Shown in pieces: positions 1 through 5,590 of a DNA stretch of 7,235 bases. Below the pieces are notes generated by a model that saw only the letters and a program-made list of their open reading frames with translations, made no database searches and was not told the DNA's origin. The DNA is taken from assembly GCA_009787745.1 (NCBI GenBank), contig WQST01000121.1, positions 1 to 7,235 of the forward strand, read 5' to 3'. Positions within the stretch are counted from its first letter, which is position 1. Every line of letters starts with the position of its first letter. A program made the translations under genes and the position numbers. Source of the stretch: Lachnospiraceae bacterium (GTDB taxonomy: Bacteria > Bacillota > Clostridia > Lachnospirales > Lachnospiraceae).

Positions 1-217
1 CCCCGACAATACCCCCTACTTTTATGTTTTCCCCGCCGGCTGTCCCGCTGCTTATTAATGAATCTATTACCGCCGATAACTCAATCAAACCAAAGTTAAT
101 CGCCGCAATACCGCCAATAGGGCCGCCACCGATTAAAGGAGAATAAGTAATCGTTGCATCCCGCAGGGTAATTCTCCTAACCCTTGCATTATCTCCAACT
201 ATGTGAAATAATCCATT
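1..217 (-). repeat. Second GLUG-type repeat block, cut by window edge
   Basis: From about residue 1027 the pattern resumes: NGLFHIVGDNARVRRITLRDATI, IGGIAAINFGLIELS and a final VGGIVG at the edge. The order (a GLF unit first, then GG[IL] units) is the same as at the start of the first block, which begins with IGLFADPSGDI. The block very probably continues past the left edge. Confidence 0.65.
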
Positions 218-3200
218 GTTAGCAACAACGTTCCTTATTTCATGCCCATTTCCATTATAATCACCTAAAAACGGAGTATTAATAACTGCACTATTAACAA
301 AAACCGGTTGACTTGTCAGGTCAATATAGATTAACTCACCGAACGTCCTACCCGCTATAAGTGTTCGGAAATAAAGACCGAAATCAATATCAAGTGTCTG
401 TACAAATGTTGATGCAGGTGCCAAACCAATATTTGCCGCGTGACGAGGTGATCGCACAACAAAATTATAATCTTCGTCATCTATCGTATGGAAGGTTCTA
501 TTAATCGTATCGGCGAATAAAGGGTTAAAGCTAAACTCACGAAAAACTGCATTAGTTTGCGGATTGATAATGCTAAAATTAATAAATTCCGCTCCGTTTG
601 CAAATTCTTCAAGGAAATTATTCTCAAAAAACATCCGAAAATTCGGCACAATGATTTCATTACCATCATCATCTAAAATAACAATTTCACCAACTTGAAC
701 AGGCTTATTAAGAGGTACCTGCGTTCCGTTTATCGGAGTCCATTCCCAATTCCAATCCAAGTCTACTCCCGATGTCCAATTGGCTAGATTTTCCCCTGCA
801 TTTAACTCAAAACTAATACCGTTAATACTCAGTCCCATAGCTTGTGTAAAATTAAACTCGAGCACATACCCGTCATTAGTAACGATTCCATCCGTAGCTA
901 ACGGTATCGTACCGCCGGGTGAGAAACTAAAATTACCATCGTCATACCTTTCATAATATGAAAACTCCAAATTACCAAAAATGAAATCATCCTCGAAGTC
1001 TTCAATATCTTCATACCCCCATAATTCGGCAGGGAGTATAAAGGGAAAAGGATTGTTGCTTCGTAAAATCGGATACGGATAAGCAAGATACGTGTTAGTT
1101 CCTTCAATATATACCTGCCCGCGCCTAAATGCACTATTAGCCCATAACAGTTCTTCCATTAGATCTGTCTTAGGTCGGCTGCCTTGATCTCTATTACCAT
1201 TAGTAATATAAAAATTATCTATTAAAGTACCATCGTCTCGCCCGGCGATACCACCCGATCTTATATTACGTAAAACTGATTCTTCTAAGGGAATGAAGGG
1301 AACGAAATTGGTAGCATATGTATTTCTTATTATGCCGCTGTTTCGTCCTGCGATACCACCGTAATTAACTCCGTCTATCAATCGATACACAGGTTCCGTT
1401 GACAGCGAACCCAACATACCTACCAGTTCTACATCAGTGGTATTAACTCTCGCATTATTAAAGCTATTATGTATCAATCCGTCATTCCATCCGACAAGAC
1501 CGCCGATGTTACCGCGGTCAGCCATGACAGAACCTCTGACAGCATCATTTTCTGTCTCTGTTGAGGTAGCTGTATTATAAAAACCTGCATTAAATGATTG
1601 CTCTAAGCTACCATTATTAACGATATGACCAACCAGACCGCCTGTATTGCTATTTCCATTTCCATTAGAAGCGTCTATATTAGCATAACTATAACTTTGC
1701 CTTATCCTGCCTCCCGATGCTAATTGTCCTGCAATTGCGCCTACGTTGGCAGGGTACCTTGCATTAATCGTTGCCGCGAATAAAGCAATACCTTGAATAT
1801 CTCCGCTTGGATCGGCGAATAAACCGATATTATTGCCAAAGTTAGTCCTATTTTCTGTCGTATCAGGAATATCAATTCTAAGATTCTCAATCCGAAATTG
1901 TGACGACGTGCCTGACATAGCGGAATATCTACCGCTAAAGTTCCGAATCGGGGCGAAATTATTCATCACGTTGCCCCAAGGACGCGCCATATCAATATCT
2001 TCCGTCTGACGGAAAATCCTATCAGGTAAATAGCGAACATTGTTAAGATGCCTCGCTGTTCTTATCTCATAGTTTCCGTTAATCTCTCTATCATAAAATA
2101 AGTTCGCTGATGTACGAGACGTCACTCCTGCATTCCCGTCTCTGGATGCTCTGACACGTACCTGCGAAGGAAAATCAATTCTGCCGTCTTCTCCTACCGT
2201 ATCAATATCACCGAGGTTGATTGGAGACTCATCACCTCTTATCCTCTCACCAACACTATTGGGTTGATTTATATTCCCGTCAGTAAAGTCAATTACCCAA
2301 ATATATCTAAAGAGATCGCCTTGCATTCCCGGTTGGAAAATAATATTTCCGTTATTAACCAGCAAAGCATTCGCAAAATCAGTCGGAAACGGAGTAATAT
2401 CGGGATTCATCGTGATAGTTAGTATTGAAGTATCACCGCTTAATACTTCAAAAGTATATACATCCTGTGCTTCAAGTAAAAATTCTGCATACAAAACATT
2501 AACTCTTCCGTCTAAATCTCTTCCGGTTTCAATTCCATCGTAAATATTGGCTTGTTCAATATTTCGTACAGGAGGCAGGACTCCTGTCGAATCCACACCA
2601 TAATAACCCTGCCTGCGCTCGGATGCCTGCCAATAATTGTTAACTCCTCTGCCGCCTGTTACATTATTTCTGTCATTATCGTCAATATCCATATAAGTGA
2701 GTAATGTCTGTTCTGCATCATCACCATAAAAAATAGATAAAACAACTCCCGTACTGATATTATATTCCATCAATATAGCATCATTTAATATTTCTCTGTC
2801 CAATATAATTTCGCTAAGCAAGTTAAAGAAATTGTTTAGCAGGACATTTCCTTCATTAGCTTCAGCAAACGGATCGTAATTTCTCGGTTTACTAATAAAG
2901 CGAACAAGCGTAATATCTTCATTCGGCGGAAGAACATCGTTTATATCTTGATCTAAATTAGCAGAAAGTGCCTGAGCGACATTATTAATATTGATAGCAC
3001 CGTCTGCAAGCCGATCTGTGAAAAAGCCATTTTCATCCGTTTCATAAAAAGGTCCTGTCAGAATCGTTTTAAGACTGCCGCCAACCATTTCTTTCGTCAA
3101 TTGATTCTGCATTGATAGGTAAATTGTTCTGGCGATGTTCATACGGTTAATCTGCCTTCCGCGTTCGCGCATAACAGTAGCGGACGGCGCAATAAAACCA

Positions 3201-3295
3201 GTCATAACAGTAATTATCGCAATTACTATCATAACTTCTATCAAGGTAAATGCTTTTTTTCCCTTTAGTAATTTTTTGAAATCGCGTGAAAGCAT
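1..3295 (-). CDS. Giant modular prepilin (type IV pilin N-terminus plus GLUG-repeat modules), 3' end outside window
   Basis: The frame is open from the ATG at 3295 to the left edge, giving 1098 complete codons with no stop. The N-terminus is a prepilin signal: basic leader MLSRDFKKLLKGKKA, predicted cleavage A15/F16, FTLIE with the conserved Glu at mature +5, then a hydrophobic helix to about residue 36. Residues 37-400 are an Asn/Asp-rich region I cannot assign. From about 409 a lead-in with a DID motif (433-435) precedes GLUG-like repeats (about 490-700: NIGGLVGWNDG, YGGIAGRNSG, SGGIAGRDDG). An aromatic-rich spacer (DWNWEW, W848/850/852) follows, then a second lead-in (R951, DID 969-971) and a second GLUG block from about 1027 to the edge. 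GLUG repeats are known from surface adhesins and exported proteins. I infer a minor pilin displaying a binding module, probably at the pilus tip; ligand unknown. No cysteine is visible. The GGAGG site 5 nt upstream fixes the start. The N-terminal call is firm; the function is inferred. Confidence 0.88.
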   Translation of the reverse strand, partial: MLSRDFKKLLKGKKAFTLIEVMIVIAIITVMTGFIAPSATVMRERGRQINRMNIARTIYLSMQNQLTKEMVGGSLKTILTGPFYETDENGFFTDRLADGAININNVAQALSANLDQDINDVLPPNEDITLVRFISKPRNYDPFAEANEGNVLLNNFFNLLSEIILDREILNDAILMEYNISTGVVLSIFYGDDAEQTLLTYMDIDDNDRNNVTGGRGVNNYWQASERRQGYYGVDSTGVLPPVRNIEQANIYDGIETGRDLDGRVNVLYAEFLLEAQDVYTFEVLSGDTSILTITMNPDITPFPTDFANALLVNNGNIIFQPGMQGDLFRYIWVIDFTDGNINQPNSVGERIRGDESPINLGDIDTVGEDGRIDFPSQVRVRASRDGNAGVTSRTSANLFYDREINGNYEIRTARHLNNVRYLPDRIFRQTEDIDMARPWGNVMNNFAPIRNFSGRYSAMSGTSSQFRIENLRIDIPDTTENRTNFGNNIGLFADPSGDIQGIALFAATINARYPANVGAIAGQLASGGRIRQSYSYANIDASNGNGNSNTGGLVGHIVNNGSLEQSFNAGFYNTATSTETENDAVRGSVMADRGNIGGLVGWNDGLIHNSFNNARVNTTDVELVGMLGSLSTEPVYRLIDGVNYGGIAGRNSGIIRNTYATNFVPFIPLEESVLRNIRSGGIAGRDDGTLIDNFYITNGNRDQGSRPKTDLMEELLWANSAFRRGQVYIEGTNTYLAYPYPILRSNNPFPFILPAELWGYEDIEDFEDDFIFGNLEFSYYERYDDGNFSFSPGGTIPLATDGIVTNDGYVLEFNFTQAMGLSINGISFELNAGENLANWTSGVDLDWNWEWTPINGTQVPLNKPVQVGEIVILDDDGNEIIVPNFRMFFENNFLEEFANGAEFINFSIINPQTNAVFREFSFNPLFADTINRTFHTIDDEDYNFVVRSPRHAANIGLAPASTFVQTLDIDFGLYFRTLIAGRTFGELIYIDLTSQPVFVNSAVINTPFLGDYNGNGHEIRNVVANNGLFHIVGDNARVRRITLRDATITYSPLIGGGPIGGIAAINFGLIELSAVIDSLISSGTAGGENIKVGGIVG
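1196..1828 (-). repeat. First GLUG-type repeat block inside the giant prepilin
   Basis: Residues about 490-700 contain successive units of about 22-50 residues with the core [IV]GG[LI][VA]G, a turn with N/D-x-G, then a hydrophobic-N/Q-S/T segment. Examples are TGGLVGHIVNNGSLEQS, IGGLVGWNDGLIHNS, YGGIAGRNSGIIRNT and SGGIAGRDDGTLIDN. This matches the GLUG motif pattern, which is expected to form beta-helix-like stacks. Related bases recur at DNA level (for example GCGATACCACC on the plus strand at two sites), but the units are diverged, so recent tandem expansion is unlikely. Confidence 0.75.
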
Positions 3296-3300
3296 TAAAG

Positions 3301-3306
3301 CCTCCG
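3301..3306 (-). promoter_or_regulatory. Ribosome binding site of the giant prepilin
   Basis: On the minus strand CGGAGG lies 5 nt (CTTTA) before the ATG at 3295. It is a strong Shine-Dalgarno match. It supports real translation of this long frame and its start, even though the gene lies downstream of a terminator. Confidence 0.85.
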
Positions 3307-3322
3307 TTGAACTATGCTTTAT

Positions 3323-3347
3323 AAAGATTCTTCGCCTACATCAGAAT
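3323..3347. repeat. Diverged copy of a 25-bp palindromic element
   Basis: The first 13 bases (AAAGATTCTTCGC) and last 7 (TCAGAAT) are identical to the element at 5557-5581; the 5 bases between differ. On the minus strand the arms ATTCTGA and GAAGAAT can pair through ATTCT/AGAAT with tandem G-A mismatches. The stable core GCGAAGC of the other copy is replaced by TGTAGGC. It lies in the leader of the giant prepilin, 28 nt before its ATG. It is likely a decayed member of a dispersed repeat family. Confidence 0.55.
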
Positions 3348-3365
3348 GTGTACTGTAATATTACC

Positions 3366-3400
3366 AAAAACGTTCCCACAGCCTAAGCAGTGGGAACGTT
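3366..3400 (-). terminator. Rho-independent terminator between small pilin and giant prepilin
   Basis: Bases 3369-3379 and 3390-3400 form a perfect 11-bp inverted repeat (AACGTTCCCAC / GTGGGAACGTT) around a 10-nt loop. Read on the minus strand, the stem runs into five consecutive T residues, the first two of which belong to the stem, ending at 3366. The other strand has no T tract, so the terminator acts only on minus-strand transcripts. It lies about 100 nt past the small pilin stop and 70 nt before the giant prepilin start. It probably ends most pilin transcripts. The short T tract may allow read-through. Confidence 0.75.
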
Positions 3401-3501
3401 CGAAGACTATGTCGAGATCAAAAATTAAAACGTGTGCTATCTGAATTTCCATGTTCCCGAATTAGTGATTGAATCGCATATACAAATGGAATTCATGTAA
3501 C

Positions 3502-4077
3502 TTACGGCGCAGTATAAATATCAGCATCTGTACCTACAACTATATCTGTAACACTAGCAGTTCCAGGCGTTCTGCCTGTAGATCTGCCTCCTGTTCTGTC
3601 TGTACCTAAAAGCCTTATAATAACATTTCCAGATACAATATGAACTTGAATTGTAGTAGCATTAGTTGTTCCGTGTGAGCGTAGTTGTGCTCTTATTGCA
3701 GTTTCTATATCACCTCCAGTAGCCGAACCTGCAACAGCAGGAGCAATATTCAGTGTTCTGCATATATCCTCAGCCATCGAAATCCCAGTAGTAGTTGCCG
3801 GTAGATTTGTTGCATTCAAAAGCGCAGGAGCTGCTTGGGAGAAATTAGTGTTAAATGATTGTTGTGACGCTTCATTTATCATAGGATCAGCCATCGCTGT
3901 CATAATTGCCGTCCTTAGCGAATCAAGCGTCTGCATATCCGCCGAAACATTTGTTCGCTCCACGAACCTCATCATATTCGGCGCCATAACACCGATCAAA
4001 ATCGCCATTATCGCGATAACGATAATAAGCTCAACAAGTGAAAAACCTTTGTTGTTCATTCCATTCTCTCTTTTCAT
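3502..4077 (-). CDS. Type IV prepilin, probable major pilin
   Basis: A 191-residue protein from the chosen start. The leader MKRENGMNNKG (11 residues) ends in the classical Gly(-1), followed by FSLVE with Glu at mature +5 and the hydrophobic helix LIIVIAIMAILIGVMAP. This is the N-methylation/cleavage signature recognised by a PilD-type prepilin peptidase, and the helix packs into the pilus core. The mature chain is 180 residues: a helical linker, an Ala/Thr/Asn-rich middle, and a C-terminal part likely to form the beta-sheet (TIQVHIVSGNVIIRLLG), ending TDADIYTAP. It has one Cys, so no disulfide-bonded D-loop, and no Lys at all. An in-frame ATG at 4098 would add seven residues, but AAAGGG lies 6 nt before the ATG at 4077, so I prefer the latter; an ATG at 4059 is also possible. 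Size and position behind pilB-pilC suggest the main fibre subunit. A T2SS-like pseudopilin is the alternative. Confidence 0.92.
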   Translation of the reverse strand: MKRENGMNNKGFSLVELIIVIAIMAILIGVMAPNMMRFVERTNVSADMQTLDSLRTAIMTAMADPMINEASQQSFNTNFSQAAPALLNATNLPATTTGISMAEDICRTLNIAPAVAGSATGGDIETAIRAQLRSHGTTNATTIQVHIVSGNVIIRLLGTDRTGGRSTGRTPGTASVTDIVVGTDADIYTAP

Positions 4078-4083
4078 AATTAT

Positions 4084-4089
4084 CCCTTT
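4084..4089 (-). promoter_or_regulatory. Ribosome binding site that decides the small pilin start
   Basis: On the minus strand AAAGGG lies 6 nt (ATAATT) before the ATG at 4077. The alternative ATG at 4098 has only a weak purine stretch upstream. This supports the 11-residue leader rather than an 18-residue one. Confidence 0.6.
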
Positions 4090-4134
4090 CATATTCATAA
4101 TATCATCAACTTTCGTGATATAGGTTTCTTATTA

Positions 4135-4166
4135 AGTATACTATCACATTAGTTATAAAAAAACAA
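4135..4166 (-). promoter_or_regulatory. Possible promoter of the small pilin
   Basis: On the minus strand a TATACT hexamer (4135-4140) matches a sigma-A -10 box and would give a leader of about 50 nt. The best -35 candidate, TTGTTT (4161-4166), is 20 bp away, which is too long. The spacer includes a T-run that may aid promoter activity. The about 220-bp AT-rich gap suggests the pilin has its own promoter, but this exact site is uncertain. Confidence 0.3.
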
Positions 4167-4298
4167 GTACTTATTTCCTATTTATCAGTAAATAAAGCCT
4201 ATTTTACTACATTTTTCTAAAAAAATCTACTATATTTTATTCTTATTAAATAGATGCGTAATAAGAACCTTAATTTGAGTAAATAATATCATATCTAA

Positions 4299-5507
4299 TT
4301 AACCAAGCGCAGCATATAGATCCATAAGCGGTAACAAAATAGCAATAACCATCGAGCCAACTACCACCGCCATTATAATAATAATCACAGGTTCAAGCAT
4401 TGCCATCATCGCATCTGTCGCAGTCTGTACATCATCCTCATAATATCCTGCAACATTTTCAAGCATTTCTTCGATATTACCTGTTTCTTCACCGATACCC
4501 ACCATTTGCGAGACCATCATCGGAAAGAGACCACTGCTTTTGAGCGGTTGCGAAAGAGTACGGCCACGCATGATTTGATCTTTCGCATCCGCCATCGCTT
4601 TTTTATATTGATAGTTATCCATCGAACGCCCTGTGATTTCCACTGCATCAACTAATGGTATACCGGCACTAAGCAAAGTACAAAGAGTCCGCCCTAAACG
4701 TGCGCAAGCTGTTTTAACTTGAAGCGGTCCGAAAATCGGCAATTTAAGAACAAGACCGCCGAACAGGATTTTCCCCGCTTGCGTCTTAGCAAAAGATCGT
4801 AATCCAAAAAAACTACCAAGTAAAATCACCAAAATCGCAATCCAATTATCACCCACAAAATTACTGATATTTACAATCCCCATCGTATAAGCATTCATTT
4901 CCGATCCAATATCTTCGAACATACCCATAAATGTCGGTACGACCCAAAGGAGCATCAATGCCAACATCCCAATAAGTAAAACCACTAACACCGACGGATA
5001 GACAGTGGCTTTCTTAATTGATTTCTTAAGTTTATCATCTTTTTCGAATTGAATCGCCATCCGTGAGAAAGCTATTTCCAAGCTACCTGATGCCTCTCCT
5101 GCTTCGACCATATTCGCAAGCATCTCCGGAAAAGCTTTCTTCCGTTTCCGCATCGCCAGAGTCAGTGATTCACCTTTTGATACATCCTCATGAACCCCGC
5201 TTATCGCTTTACTCAATTGTTTATTCTCTGTCGAGTCCTTAAGCATCTCCAATGCCTCGATTATACTAACCCCCGCACCCAAAATACTAATCGTCTGACG
5301 GCAAAAAATAGATAAGTCACGGGCTTTAATCGAATTTCCGATAGAAATATTAATATCCTTCCGCATAGCACCCGCTTCAGCAACACTTATGACTGTATTA
5401 CCCTGATTCTTAAGTATGGATGTCAGCTGTTCGGTAGACTTCGCTTCCATCGTTGCTTTCTTTTCTTTTCCGTCCGCAGTAATGACGCGATACAAATATT
5501 CGGGCAT
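4299..5507 (-). CDS. pilC: PilC/GspF-type inner-membrane platform protein of the pilus assembly machine
   Basis: A complete protein of 402 residues, the usual length for the family. The N-terminal segment (MPEYLYRVITADGK, about 1-65) is the typical cytoplasmic lead-in. It is followed by two tandem T2SSF domains: about 66-190, with CRQTISILGAGVSIIEAL and MVEAGEASGSLE, and about 268-392, with LGRTLCTLLSAGIPLVDAVE and VGIGEETGNIEEML. Three membrane helices are visible at about 172-193, 221-238 and 372-394. PilC sits in the membrane at the pilus base, contacts the ATPase, and is thought to couple its motion to adding pilin subunits. The start is fixed by GAGGTG 5 nt upstream. It lies 83 bp after pilB, probably in the same transcript, and is followed by an AT-rich gap before the pilin. 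GspF of a type II secretion system has the same architecture. The pilus reading rests on the linked pilin genes. Confidence 0.95.
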   Translation of the reverse strand: MPEYLYRVITADGKEKKATMEAKSTEQLTSILKNQGNTVISVAEAGAMRKDINISIGNSIKARDLSIFCRQTISILGAGVSIIEALEMLKDSTENKQLSKAISGVHEDVSKGESLTLAMRKRKKAFPEMLANMVEAGEASGSLEIAFSRMAIQFEKDDKLKKSIKKATVYPSVLVVLLIGMLALMLLWVVPTFMGMFEDIGSEMNAYTMGIVNISNFVGDNWIAILVILLGSFFGLRSFAKTQAGKILFGGLVLKLPIFGPLQVKTACARLGRTLCTLLSAGIPLVDAVEITGRSMDNYQYKKAMADAKDQIMRGRTLSQPLKSSGLFPMMVSQMVGIGEETGNIEEMLENVAGYYEDDVQTATDAMMAMLEPVIIIIMAVVVGSMVIAILLPLMDLYAALG

Positions 5508-5512
5508 AATGG

Positions 5513-5519
5513 CACCTCT
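5513..5519 (-). promoter_or_regulatory. Ribosome binding site of pilC
   Basis: On the minus strand AGAGGTG lies 5 nt before the ATG at 5507. It is a strong Shine-Dalgarno match and the best-formed site in the window together with that of the giant prepilin. Confidence 0.8.
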
Positions 5520-5556
5520 TCTTTCTATACATATATTAAATATGATTAGCTTAATT

Positions 5557-5581
5557 AAAGATTCTTCGCTTCGCTCAGAAT
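5557..5581. repeat. Palindromic element with GCGAAGC core, probable dispersed repeat
   Basis: On the minus strand the element reads ATTCTGA-GCGAAGC-GAAGAAT followed by CTTT. It can fold as ATTCT/AGAAT with tandem G-A mismatches, closed by the GCGAAGC mini-hairpin. It begins 9 nt past the pilB stop and lies in the 83-bp gap before pilC. A related copy is at 3323-3347. From memory, repeats of this general form occur at many sites in various bacterial genomes. Here it may protect or process the pilB-pilC transcript. It lacks a strong T tract, so it is a poor terminator. Confidence 0.6.
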
Positions 5582-5590
5582 AACAATGAT

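Noticed and set aside
481..1134. Short minus-strand frames at 481-672 and 898-1134
   Set aside because: They are in a different frame within the giant prepilin, whose own frame is uninterrupted and carries GLUG and other protein-like patterns.
1196..1828. CRISPR-like or tandem DNA repeat
   Set aside because: The periodicity is at protein level (GLUG units); DNA units vary in length and sequence and lack constant repeats with spacers.
3135..3386. Plus-strand frame of 83 codons over the start of the giant prepilin
   Set aside because: It is antisense to the prepilin leader and helix and runs through the terminator hairpin. The hydrophobic look comes from the complementary strand of the pilin helix.
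4205..4235. Hairpin of A/T runs as a terminator after pilC
   Set aside because: The possible stem is only A-T pairs, too weak for a rho-independent terminator.
4078..4298. c-di-GMP (GEMM) riboswitch before the pilin
   Set aside because: Such riboswitches do control pili in some Clostridia, but this gap has none of the conserved GC-rich core elements.
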